64,000 nt of DNA, from assembly GCF_009650215.1 (NCBI RefSeq), contig NZ_CP045851.1, forward strand, positions 1,217,189-1,281,188, given 5' to 3'. Below, in pieces: positions 35,048 to 42,918 of this stretch; the stretch's first letter is position 1, and every line of letters begins with the position of its first letter. The notes under the pieces are model-generated. The model saw only the letters and a program-made list of their open reading frames with translations, did not search any database and was not told the origin of the DNA. This DNA is from Actinomarinicola tropica. Lineage in GTDB: Bacteria; Actinomycetota; Acidimicrobiia; Acidimicrobiales; SKKL01. Position numbers and translations under genes: made by a program.

Positions 35048-37713
35048 TCCCCGGACCGGGGGTCGAGCGAGAGGGTGGCGATCCGTCCGGCGGGGAGCGT
35101 GAACGTGCCGTCGACCCGTTCGAGCACCTGGCCGCGCAGGTCCTCGATCCACGCCGCCCGGTCGCCGAGGTCGACCTCCGTCGCCTCGGTCCACGGGTTG
35201 ACCACCCGGACCCGGGTGCGCTCCGCCCCGCCGAGGACCGCGGACACCTCCGCCCCGGACGTCGACAGCAGCTGGTGGCGATCGGGGAGGTGCCCGCCGC
35301 CGTCGCCGCGGGCGACGAGCAGCGGGACGAGCACGTCGTCGGCCATGACGTAGGGGTCGACGTCGGCGGCGCTCACGGCCCAGTGCAGCTCGTGGCGGCC
35401 CTGCACCTGCGCGCCGGGGGTCTCGACCACCGGTCCGGCCGGGAGCGGCCGGTAGGCCATCGGTGGGCGCGACAGCCATCCGGTGCAGCGCAGGAGCGTC
35501 AGCGCGAGCGTGCGAGCCCGGGCGTCGGGCGCTGCGGGGTCGCCGTCGACGTCGACCAGCTCGTACTCGAGCAGCCCCTCGTGGACGACGGTGAGGCCGC
35601 CGGCGCGCACGAACCGGCGTGAGGGGAAGGTCGGGATGCCGCGCTCGGTGGGGCCGCCCTCGGCGGTGAGGCCCCGCTCGACGACCGCGAACGCGCACTC
35701 GGCCTGGGAGGTCGCCGCCGGTTCGGGCAGGGGGAGGTGGACGCGGAGGCGGTGGTCGCGGCTGCGGTTCTCCAGCGAGGTGGCGATGCGGACGAATCGC
35801 TCCCCGGCGCGCAGCTCCAGGGTCGTGCGCAACGCTGTCGGGACCTCGCCGACGCGCGCGCCGTCGTCGATCCGCTCCGGCCACGGGTAGCGGGCGTCGA
35901 TCGCCACGCGCGCCCGCAGCGGACCACGCTCGAGCACCTCGACGACGACCTCGGTGGGCGCGTCGACCACCGACTGCCGGGCGGGCGGCGAGTAGTTGTA
36001 GGTGTCGCCCTCGTCCCCGTCGTCGACCAGGCGGCCGAGGCCCCGGTGGCCGTCCAGCGCGAACGTGCCGTCGGCGGGGTCGATCTCGACGACGACGGAC
36101 CCGTTCGACAGGAGAAGCCCGTCGGCGGCCACCGTGACCGGGTCGACGTCGCCACGGGGCGACCACGGCGCCCAGGCGAGGCCGGGCACCTCGGGGGTGC
36201 GGACGAGGGCGCGGTGGCGGGGTGGCTGCTCGACCCAGATGCGGACCTCGGCGTCGGGGTCGGCCGCAGCGAGCGAGGTGAGCTGGCGGGCGACCCAGCC
36301 GTAGGTCGGCGCCGACCGGTTGGCCGGATCGGCGTGGATCGTGACGTCGAGCGTCCCGTCGGCGGCCTCGTCGATCTCGACGCCGTGGACGCCGAGGTGG
36401 ATGTCGAGCTCCCGCTCGACGACGGTCGGGGCGTCGGCCCGGGTGACGCGGAGGGCGAGCGAACGGGCCGGCACCTCGTCGAGCACCTGGAGGCGGGGAT
36501 CGTCGTCGGGAGCCGTCCCCGGCAGGTCGAGCTCGACCAGTCCCGCGCGCGGTCGGGCGACGGTGTTGACGACGACCACCCCGGGCGCGGCCAGGGCCTG
36601 GCCGATGGCGTGGAGCCCGGCGTCGACGACGGCGTGGGCCACGTCGGTGGCCTCGCGCAGACGGACGAGGACGGCGTCGACGACCGGATCGATCGAGCAC
36701 GCGCAGATCGAGTCGTGCGCGGAGCTGAGGATCACCTCGTGCCAGGCGAGCTCGAGCAGCGTGCGGGGCCACGGCGCCAGGCCGGCGTCCTCGACGAGCG
36801 CCGCGAGCGGCTCCGCGAGGCGCTCGAGCCCCCGCTCGGCGCGGGCCGCCGCCTGCTTCACGTCGACCCGGTTGGAGGCCACGCCCATGAGGAGGTTGGC
36901 GCGGGAGCCGGAGCGCAGCTCGCCCTCCCAGGTGGGAAGACCCTCGGTGGGCGCGGCGGCCAGGTGGTCGGAGAGGGACCGCACGACCAGCTGGTAGTCG
37001 TCCTGGAGCTCGTTCGCCGCGGCGACGACCGCGCCGAGCGTCGGGAACGGCACCTGGTGGTCCGTCCCGTTCATCCAGAGCACCGGCGCGTCACCGATGA
37101 GCGCGCGGTGGGTCTCGTCGAACTCGCGGATGCGCTCGACCAGGTCCTTCGCGTCGTCGGGGAGGGCGGCGCCGTTGCCGTAGCCCTGCGGCGTGTACTC
37201 CGCCCGGACCGTGGACCCGTCGGGTGCCCGCCACCAGAACCCGGTGCGGTCGACCGCGGAGGGCGTCCCGCGCCAGACGACGGCGTGCTCGAGCCCGAAC
37301 TGGCGCAGGATCTGTGGCATCTGGGCCACGTGGCCGAACATGTCGGGCAGGTAGCCCACCTCCATGGCCCCGCCGAAGTGGTCGGCCCGGCGCCGGCCGG
37401 CCTGGAGGTTGCGCACGATCGTCTCGCCGGACACGAGGAACTCGTCCATCAGCACGTACCACGGGCCCATCGCGACGCGACCGGTGGCGGCCAGGCGCTG
37501 GAGCACGGGCTCGGCCTCGGGGCGGATCGCCAGGTGGTCGTCGACCACGGCCATCTGCCCGTCGAGCAGGAAGTGGGCGTAGGACGGGTCCCGCTCGAGG
37601 CGGGGGAGCAGCTCGTCGAGCAGGCCCACGAGCTTGGCCCGGAAGGTCTGGAAGGGCAGGTACCACTCCCGATCCCAGTGGGTGTGCGGGACGACCGAGA
37701 CCTGACGTGCCAT
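35032..37713 (-). CDS. glycoside hydrolase family 38 alpha-mannosidase
   Basis: 893 aa, cytoplasmic (no signal). The N-terminal catalytic domain shows HTHWDREWYLPFQTFRAKL (zinc His and Asp) and GYLPDMFGHVAQMPQIL, whose Asp is the catalytic nucleophile, then GTDHQVPFP. The middle three-helix and C-terminal beta domains complete the family layout (LLELAWHEVILSSAHDSICAC; SLENRSRDHRLRVHLPLP; GVHGVEIDEAADG). It should release alpha-linked mannose from oligomannosides or mannosyl-glycerate compounds. TACGCT at 37720-37725 (minus strand) ends 6 nt before the ATG. Confidence 0.94.
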   Translation of the reverse strand: MARQVSVVPHTHWDREWYLPFQTFRAKLVGLLDELLPRLERDPSYAHFLLDGQMAVVDDHLAIRPEAEPVLQRLAATGRVAMGPWYVLMDEFLVSGETIVRNLQAGRRRADHFGGAMEVGYLPDMFGHVAQMPQILRQFGLEHAVVWRGTPSAVDRTGFWWRAPDGSTVRAEYTPQGYGNGAALPDDAKDLVERIREFDETHRALIGDAPVLWMNGTDHQVPFPTLGAVVAAANELQDDYQLVVRSLSDHLAAAPTEGLPTWEGELRSGSRANLLMGVASNRVDVKQAAARAERGLERLAEPLAALVEDAGLAPWPRTLLELAWHEVILSSAHDSICACSIDPVVDAVLVRLREATDVAHAVVDAGLHAIGQALAAPGVVVVNTVARPRAGLVELDLPGTAPDDDPRLQVLDEVPARSLALRVTRADAPTVVERELDIHLGVHGVEIDEAADGTLDVTIHADPANRSAPTYGWVARQLTSLAAADPDAEVRIWVEQPPRHRALVRTPEVPGLAWAPWSPRGDVDPVTVAADGLLLSNGSVVVEIDPADGTFALDGHRGLGRLVDDGDEGDTYNYSPPARQSVVDAPTEVVVEVLERGPLRARVAIDARYPWPERIDDGARVGEVPTALRTTLELRAGERFVRIATSLENRSRDHRLRVHLPLPEPAATSQAECAFAVVERGLTAEGGPTERGIPTFPSRRFVRAGGLTVVHEGLLEYELVDVDGDPAAPDARARTLALTLLRCTGWLSRPPMAYRPLPAGPVVETPGAQVQGRHELHWAVSAADVDPYVMADDVLVPLLVARGDGGGHLPDRHQLLSTSGAEVSAVLGGAERTRVRVVNPWTEATEVDLGDRAAWIEDLRGQVLERVDGTFTLPAGRIATLSLDPRSGDQPND

Positions 37714-37737
37714 GGGGCGAGCGTAGGCTCGGGGGCC
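37714..37737. promoter_or_regulatory. overlapping divergent -10 elements, mannosidase/rpiB
   Basis: Again exactly 24 bp separate the two start codons. Minus-strand TACGCT (37725-37720, spacer 6) and plus-strand TAGGCT (37724-37729, spacer 8) share the TA at 37724-37725, mirror-imaging the cofC/gpsA junction. Neither gene has room for a ribosome binding site. Confidence 0.7.
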
Positions 37738-38154
37738 GTGAAGGTCGCGTTCGGCACCGACGAGGTCACCCCGCTGACCGCGGCGATCGTCGAGCGCCTG
37801 CGCGCCGGAGGCCACGAGGTCGACGTCGTCGCCGACGGGGCGCCGTGGGTGGAGACCGGGCGGCGGGTCGGTGACGCGGTCGCCTCGGGCGCCGCCGAGC
37901 GGGGCGTCGTCTGCTGCTACACGGGCACCGGCGTGTCGATCGCCGCGAACAAGGTGCCGGGCGTGCGCGCCGCGCTGTGCACCGACGCCGCCACGGCGGC
38001 AGGTGCCCGTCGCTGGAACGACGCCAACGTCCTGGCGCTCGGCCTGCGGCTCACCTCGGAGGAGGTCGCCGGCGAGCTGCTCGACGCCTTCTTCGGCACC
38101 GAGCCCGACGCCGACGAGCTCGACGCCGTCGCCGCCATCGAGCCGCCGCGGTGA
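37738..38154 (+). CDS. RpiB/LacA/LacB family sugar-phosphate isomerase
   Basis: 138 aa, starts at GTG. It begins KVAFGTDEVTPLTAAIVERL and has VVCCYTGTGVSIAANKVPGVRAALC, the active-site Cys and the phosphate-binding G-T-G loop of the family, then NDANVLALGLRLTSEEVAGEL. Canonical RpiB enzymes read CGTGIGMSIAANK; the CCYTGTG version marks a divergent branch whose substrate may differ from ribose 5-phosphate. The gene is coupled to rnhB by a GTGA overlap, an arrangement of convenience rather than pathway. Confidence 0.88.
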   Translation: MKVAFGTDEVTPLTAAIVERLRAGGHEVDVVADGAPWVETGRRVGDAVASGAAERGVVCCYTGTGVSIAANKVPGVRAALCTDAATAAGARRWNDANVLALGLRLTSEEVAGELLDAFFGTEPDADELDAVAAIEPPR

Positions 38155-38855
38155 CCGCCACCACCGCGCCCCGCCTGCGCAAGGCGATCCGCTCGGGTGC
38201 CCCGACCCTCGCGGTCGAGCGGGAGATGTGGGCCGCGGGGCACGACGTCGTCGTCGGCGTCGACGAGGTGGGACGAGGTGCCTGGGCCGGCCCGCTGACC
38301 GTCGGGGCCGCCGTCGTCCCGAAGGACCGCCGGGTCTACAAGATCCGCGACTCGAAGGCGCTCACCGAGCCGGAGCGCGAGGCGCTCTTCGACCGCATCG
38401 CCGGGTGGTGCGTCACGTGGGCGGTGGGCCACGTCTGGCCCGACGAGTGCGACGCGCTCGGGATGTCGGAGGCCCAGCGGCTCGCGGCCCGGCGGGCCAT
38501 CGAGGGGCTCGGCGTGGCGCCCGACCAGGTGCTCATCGACGGCAACTGGGACTTCGTCGGCGGCGGTCGCACCCGCAAGATCGTCAAGGGCGACGCGACC
38601 TGCCTGTCGATCGCCGCGGCGTCGATCCTCGCCAAGGTCAGCCGCGACCGGCTGATGCGGGCCGAGGCGCCGTCGTTCCCGGGCTACGACTTCGAGGCCA
38701 ACAAGGGATACCCGTGCCCCCGCCACAAGCTGGCCCTCGCCGGCTACGGGCCGACGTCGATCCACCGCCGCAGCTGGGCGTTCATGGACGGCCTCTGCTG
38801 GTCGGGCATCCGACGCGTGGAGCCGGCCACCGCCCAGGGGCGCCTGTTCGACTGA
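38151..38855 (+). CDS. rnhB: ribonuclease HII
   Basis: 234 aa. RNase HII nicks 5' of ribonucleotides embedded in DNA and degrades RNA-DNA hybrids. VGVDEVGRGAWAGPLTVGAAV holds the DEXGRG motif, IRDSKALTEPEREALF the conserved substrate-binding segment, VLIDGNWDF the third acid and SIAAASILAKVSRDRLM the typical C-terminal helix. Starts at GTG 38151, overlapping the isomerase stop. The N-terminal 40 residues precede the catalytic core. A TGYGT-type tail (AGYGPTSIHRRSWAF) is present. Confidence 0.95.
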   Translation: MTATTAPRLRKAIRSGAPTLAVEREMWAAGHDVVVGVDEVGRGAWAGPLTVGAAVVPKDRRVYKIRDSKALTEPEREALFDRIAGWCVTWAVGHVWPDECDALGMSEAQRLAARRAIEGLGVAPDQVLIDGNWDFVGGGRTRKIVKGDATCLSIAAASILAKVSRDRLMRAEAPSFPGYDFEANKGYPCPRHKLALAGYGPTSIHRRSWAFMDGLCWSGIRRVEPATAQGRLFD

Positions 38856-38907
38856 GGGCAGCTCGCGTTTCGACGGGTCCGAGGGGGGAGCGGTACCGTC
38901 CGGGGGC

Positions 38908-39411
38908 ATGGCACCTTCCGCTCCGGTCCCCGGTTGGTGGCAGCGGACCTGGCCGCTGGTCGCCCTCGGCACGCTGAGCATCGCCATGTGGATCGGGCGG
39001 ATCCGCAACGTCGTCGGCGACGACGCCCTCTCCGGGTTCGGACGTTCGTTCCGCCTCGGGTTGGCCCTGTCGTTCGTCCTGATGGGGGTCGCGCTGCTCA
39101 CCGCCTGCTGGTCGGGGCGCCGGAACCGCAACTGGCGCGAGGCCGCCCACCGGGCCGACGACGGCTGGCGCGCCGGCGCCGGCGTGCCGGAGTGGGGTCG
39201 CACGGTCGCCACGCTCCTCGTCGCCTGGACGACGGTCGTCTGGCTCGTCCAGGGCATCGGCATCCTCGTCGATCCGCACCACGACGCCGGGTTCAAGGTG
39301 GTCCACACCGTCTTGATGCTCGGCTCCCTCGTGGTCGCGGGGTTCGGTGCATGGGGGCTGCGTCGCAGCTGGCCGGTGGCGCCGCCGTCGCGTCCGGCGA
39401 TGTCGGGCTGA
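38908..39411 (+). CDS. four-helix membrane protein of unknown function
   Basis: 167 aa with four predicted membrane helices (TWPLVALGTLSIAMWIG; LGLALSFVLMGVALLTACW; TVATLLVAWTTVVWLVQGIGIL; VVHTVLMLGSLVVAGFGAWGL). Helix 2 is followed by an internal basic loop (SGRRNRNWREAAHR). No catalytic motif is visible. TACCGT at 38894-38899 lies 8 nt before the ATG, consistent with a leaderless transcript. Orphan between rnhB and the Nfu-like gene. Confidence 0.72.
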   Translation: MAPSAPVPGWWQRTWPLVALGTLSIAMWIGRIRNVVGDDALSGFGRSFRLGLALSFVLMGVALLTACWSGRRNRNWREAAHRADDGWRAGAGVPEWGRTVATLLVAWTTVVWLVQGIGILVDPHHDAGFKVVHTVLMLGSLVVAGFGAWGLRRSWPVAPPSRPAMSG

Positions 39412-39441
39412 GCGAGGTCCCGGACTACCATCCGGCCCACC

Positions 39442-39765
39442 ATGGGTCAGCCGATCAGCGTCATCGAGAAGCCGTCGAGCGTTCCGGGCACGGTCCGCTT
39501 CGAGATCAACCGCAACCTCACCGGGATGGGCCACGAGCGCTACGTCGCCGGCACCCCGGTGGAGGGTGACCGCCCGCCGGACCGCCTGGCCCGGGACCTG
39601 CTCGAGCGGGGCGGCATCGACGCCGTCCACATCTACAACAACGTGATCACCATCGAGCTCGACGAGCACCGCGACGCCTCGGGTCTGAAGGAGATCATCG
39701 AGGGGCTGTACATCTACTACCGCCCCGGCGTCGAGGTCGTCGTCCCCGAGGGCGCCGAGGGCTGA
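39442..39765 (+). CDS. NifU/Nfu N-terminal-domain-like protein
   Basis: 107 aa. VPGTVRFEINRNLTGMGHERYV, LARDLLERGGIDAVHIYNNVITI and LKEIIEGLYIYYRPGVEVV resemble the Nfu N-terminal fold (the pattern TPNPNTLKF ... LFxxGVxxVFxxxDFITV). The C-terminal CxxC iron-sulfur domain of true Nfu scaffolds is absent, so it cannot carry a cluster by itself; a role as an accessory or regulatory domain is an inference. TACCAT at 39426-39431 lies 10 nt before the ATG. A LexA box starts 22 bp past its stop codon, serving the next gene. Confidence 0.78.
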   Translation: MGQPISVIEKPSSVPGTVRFEINRNLTGMGHERYVAGTPVEGDRPPDRLARDLLERGGIDAVHIYNNVITIELDEHRDASGLKEIIEGLYIYYRPGVEVVVPEGAEG

Positions 39766-39786
39766 CCCCCGCCCCGCTTGCGGGTG

Positions 39787-39806
39787 TCGAACGTGTGTTC
39801 GATACT
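39787..39806 (+). promoter_or_regulatory. LexA box overlapping the imuA -10 element
   Basis: TCGAACGTGTGTTCGA (39787-39802) is a perfect LexA palindrome except for its four variable central bases. GATACT at 39801-39806 overlaps its last bases and ends 6 nt before GTG 39813. LexA binding would cover the -10 element, and the start codon would be at or near the transcript end. Confidence 0.88.
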
Positions 39807-39812
39807 CGCGCG

Positions 39813-40541
39813 GTGGCCGTCACCGACCCGCTCGCCGAGCCCACCGCCGAGGTCCAGGAGCGCCTGGCCCGACTGCGCGCGCTCGACGAGCGCGTCCGCC
39901 CGGTCACCCTCGCCGATCGCCAGGTCCTGCCCGTGGTCGACGCCCTGGCGCCGGTCCTGCCCGGCGGGGGTCTGCGGCGGGGCAGCGTCGTCGCCCTCCG
40001 GGCCGACGGCGAGGGAGGGGCGGCCACGTCGCTCGCCCTGGCGGCCGTCGCCGAGGCGTCGGGCCAGGGGTCGTGGGTGGCGGTGGTCGGCCTGCCCACG
40101 CTGGGGCTCGTCGCCGCCGCCGAGCTGGGTGTGGCCCTCGACCGCCTGGCCGTGGTCGCCACCCCGGACCGTGGCCGGTGGTCCCAGGTCGTGGCGGCCC
40201 TCGTGGACGCCGTCGACCTCGTCGTCATCGGTCCCACGCGGGTCCGGCCGGGCGACGCGCGGCGGTTGGAGGCCCGGGCCCGCGAGCGCGGCGCCGTGCT
40301 CCTGCCGATCGGGGTCGACTGGCCGACCGAGCCGGACCTGACCCTCACCGTCGACGCCGGGCGGTGGGAGGGGATCGGCCGGGGCCACGGCCACCTCCGC
40401 GCCCGGCGGGTGCGGCTGCGGGCCGAAGGGCGGCGCGACGCGGCCCGGCCCCGGACCACCGAGGTGTGGCTCCCGGCGGAGGGCGGTGGCGTGGCGGCGC
40501 TCGAACCCTCGACCGTGCGGGCCCTGCGCCCGGTGCGGTGA
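39813..40541 (+). CDS. imuA: ImuA-like RecA-fold SOS mutagenesis protein
   Basis: 242 aa. Belongs to the actinobacterial ImuA' branch, a RecA-related accessory of translesion synthesis. VDALAPVLPGGGLRRGSVVAL fits the degenerate Walker-A-like region, with GQGSWVAVVGLPTLGLVAAAELGVALDRLAVV and VDLVVIGPTRVRPGDARRLEARARERGAVLL matching RecA-core strands. Classical P-loop residues are largely lost. It lies directly behind a LexA box and 7 bp before imuB, the arrangement of Mycobacterium ImuA'-ImuB. GTG 39813 is preferred to GTG 39795, which lies inside the LexA box. Confidence 0.88.
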   Translation: MAVTDPLAEPTAEVQERLARLRALDERVRPVTLADRQVLPVVDALAPVLPGGGLRRGSVVALRADGEGGAATSLALAAVAEASGQGSWVAVVGLPTLGLVAAAELGVALDRLAVVATPDRGRWSQVVAALVDAVDLVVIGPTRVRPGDARRLEARARERGAVLLPIGVDWPTEPDLTLTVDAGRWEGIGRGHGHLRARRVRLRAEGRRDAARPRTTEVWLPAEGGGVAALEPSTVRALRPVR

Positions 40542-40548
40542 GGCGCTG

Positions 40549-42141
40549 GTGACCCGGGCCACCCGCACCACGGTCGTGTGGTGCCTCGACTGGCCGGTCG
40601 TGGCCGCCGGCGTGGCGCCCGACGAGCCGGGCGCCGTCCTGCACGCCAACCGGGTCGTGGCCGCGTCGCCGGCGGCGCGTGCGCTCGGGGTGGCGCGGGG
40701 GCAGCGGCGGCGGGAGGCCCAGTCCCGCTGCCCCGAGCTGACGGTCCACGACCACGACCCGGCGCGGGACGCCCGGGCCTTCGAGCCGGTGGTCGCCGCC
40801 GTCGAGCAGATCACGCCGTTCATCGAGATCTCCCGGCCCGGGCTCTGCGCCTTCGCCACCCGCGGCCCCTCCCGCTACCACGGGGGCGACGACGCCCTCA
40901 TCGACGTGGTGGAGGCCGCCGTCGCCGCGGTCCTCGACGAGCGCGGCGAGGTGCGGGTGGGCACCGCCGACGGCCCCTTCGCCGCCGGCATCGCCGCCCG
41001 CCGTCGTCGCCGCGCCGCCCGCCTGGTCCCGCCCGGCGGGTCGCCCGCGTTCCTCGCGCCGCTGCCGGTCGCGCTGCTCGACGCCCCCGCCCTGGTCGAC
41101 GTGCTCGAGCGCCTCGGGCTGCGCACGCTCGGCAGCCTCGCCGCCCTGCCCCGGTCCGACGTGGTCGCGCGCTTCGGCGTCGACGGCGAGCGGGCCCACC
41201 GGCTCGCCGCGGGGCTCGAGGAGCGACCGCCCGACGCGCGGCCGGTGCCGCCCTCGTTCGAAGCCGCCGCCGAGCTCGACCCGCCCGTCGAACGGGTGGA
41301 CCACGCGGCGTTCGTCGCCAAGTCGCTGGCCGACGAGCTCCACGACCGCCTGGACGGGGTCGGGTTGGCGTGCTCGCTGCTCGCGATCCGCGCCGAGACC
41401 GAGCACGGCGAGGTGCTGGAGCGCCGTTGGCGACACGAGGGTGCCCTGTCCGCCGGGGCGATCGCCGATCGGGTCCGCTGGCAGCTCGACGGGTGGCTCA
41501 CCGGCTCGGCGGTCGCTCGCCCCACCGCGGGCATCACCCGGTTGGCCCTCGCGCCCGAGGAGGTCCGGGTGGCCGCCGGGCGCCAGCTCGGCTTCTGGGG
41601 CGGGCAGTCGGCCGAGGGGGAGCGGGCGGCGCGGGCCCTGGCCCGGGTGCAGGCGATGCTCGGGCCCGAGGCGGTCCGGGTGCCCGAGTGGCGTGGCGGC
41701 CGTGATCCGGCCCGGCAGGTGGCCCTCGTCCCGGCGGCGTCGGTCGACCTCACCTCGCCCCGACCCGCCACCGACCCGTCCTGGGTGGAGGCCCCCTGGC
41801 CCGGACGGCTGCCGCCCCCCGCCCCGGCCACGGTGCTCACCGACCTCCCGCGGGGGATCGAGGTGGTCGACGCCGAGGGGCGGTCGGTGGGGGTGAGCGG
41901 GCGGGGCCTCGTCACCGCGCCCCCGTCACGGGTGGGTGTCCGTCGTCGGCGCGGGCCCGAGGCCGAGCCCGAGTGGCGCGACGTCGTCGGGTGGGCCGGC
42001 CCGTGGCCGGTCGACGAGCGGTGGTGGGACGAGGCGGGGCACCGCCGGCGAGCCCGCTTCCAGGTGGTCGTCGAGGGGGGCGCGGCGTGGCTGCTCGTGC
42101 TCGAGGGTGGCCGCTGGTCGATCGAGGCGGTCTACGACTGA
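40549..42141 (+). CDS. imuB: ImuB, catalytically dead Y-family polymerase homolog
   Basis: 530 aa. The palm and fingers of Y-family polymerases are present ([50 protein letters not shown]), but the acidic metal ligands of DinB are missing: the first motif reads CLDWP and the second PFIEIS. The clamp-binding motif follows as RQLGFWGG, close to the QLxLWG of mycobacterial ImuB. A further C-terminal region (about 130 aa, ending ARFQVVVEGGAAWLLVLEGG) is the ImuB tail that recruits DnaE2 and ImuA. Starts at GTG 40549 with TGAGG upstream. Its end overlaps the convergent amidotransferase gene by 10 bp. Confidence 0.92.
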   Translation: MTRATRTTVVWCLDWPVVAAGVAPDEPGAVLHANRVVAASPAARALGVARGQRRREAQSRCPELTVHDHDPARDARAFEPVVAAVEQITPFIEISRPGLCAFATRGPSRYHGGDDALIDVVEAAVAAVLDERGEVRVGTADGPFAAGIAARRRRRAARLVPPGGSPAFLAPLPVALLDAPALVDVLERLGLRTLGSLAALPRSDVVARFGVDGERAHRLAAGLEERPPDARPVPPSFEAAAELDPPVERVDHAAFVAKSLADELHDRLDGVGLACSLLAIRAETEHGEVLERRWRHEGALSAGAIADRVRWQLDGWLTGSAVARPTAGITRLALAPEEVRVAAGRQLGFWGGQSAEGERAARALARVQAMLGPEAVRVPEWRGGRDPARQVALVPAASVDLTSPRPATDPSWVEAPWPGRLPPPAPATVLTDLPRGIEVVDAEGRSVGVSGRGLVTAPPSRVGVRRRRGPEAEPEWRDVVGWAGPWPVDERWWDEAGHRRRARFQVVVEGGAAWLLVLEGGRWSIEAVYD

Positions 42142-42875
42142 TCGCCGGCGGCGGCCTCGACGAGCCAGTCGAAGAGGCGGCTGTGGGGCTCGTGGCCCGC
42201 CAGCAGCTCGGGGTGCCACTGCACGGCGAGCACCTCCGGGTGGCCGTCGACCGCGATCGACTCGACCACGCCGTGCTCGTCGCGGCCCACCACCTCGACG
42301 CCGGTGCCCGGGCGGGCCACCGCCTGGTGGTGCAGCGAGTTGACGTGCAGCTCCGTCGTGCCGAGCACCTCGGCGACGCAGCTGCCGGCGGCGAAGGTGA
42401 TGGCGTGGCCGGGCGCGTCCCACCGCTCGACGTCGCGGTGGACGTCGCCCTGCTCGCCGTCGATGTGCTGCAGGAGCGAGCCGCCGAGCGTCACGTTCAG
42501 GACCTGCAGCCCGCGGCAGATGGCGAGGAGCGGGAGCCGGCGGGCGAGCGCCCCCTCGACGACCGCCACCTCCAGGTCGTCGCGGGCGGGGTCGACGCCG
42601 TAGGTCTCGGGGTGGCGCTCCTCGCCGTAGCGGGCGGGGTCGACGTCGCCGCCGCCCGGCAGGAGGACGCCGTCGAGCCGGTCGAGCAGCGCCGGCACGG
42701 CCGCGGCGGGGGAGGGCGGGAGCATCACGGGGACGCCGCCGGCGCGCGCGACGGCGTCGAGGTAGGACGTGTCGAGCGCTTGCAGCGGGCGGGGGATGCC
42801 GAGGATCGCCGGCACGTGGGTGGTCGGGGCGGTGGTGATCCCGATGATCGGTGGACGTGGGTCACGGGTCGCCAT
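42132..42875 (-). CDS. C26-type glutamine amidotransferase (PuuD-like)
   Basis: 247 aa. IIGITTAPTTHV at the start, GVLLPGGGDVDPARYGE, the nucleophile elbow LLAICRGLQVLNVTLGG (Cys), VNSLHHQAV and LAVQWHPE (catalytic His-Glu) are the gamma-glutamyl hydrolase/PuuD hallmarks. PuuD releases gamma-aminobutyrate from its glutamyl conjugate in putrescine use, but no puu genes are near, so the substrate is open. TACCCT at 42883-42888 (minus strand) lies 7 nt before the ATG. Divergent from the YbdK-type ligase gene, whose -10-like hexamer lies in the same 43-bp gap. Confidence 0.9.
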   Translation of the reverse strand: MATRDPRPPIIGITTAPTTHVPAILGIPRPLQALDTSYLDAVARAGGVPVMLPPSPAAAVPALLDRLDGVLLPGGGDVDPARYGEERHPETYGVDPARDDLEVAVVEGALARRLPLLAICRGLQVLNVTLGGSLLQHIDGEQGDVHRDVERWDAPGHAITFAAGSCVAEVLGTTELHVNSLHHQAVARPGTGVEVVGRDEHGVVESIAVDGHPEVLAVQWHPELLAGHEPHSRLFDWLVEAAAGDQS

Positions 42876-42918
42876 CCGGCGGAGGGTAGCGAGGTCGGGG
42901 CGGGGGTAGAGCCGGCCG

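Noticed and set aside
39795-39815. GTG 39795 as the imuA start
   Set aside because: It lies within the LexA palindrome and upstream of the probable transcript start; GTG 39813 fits the -10 spacing.
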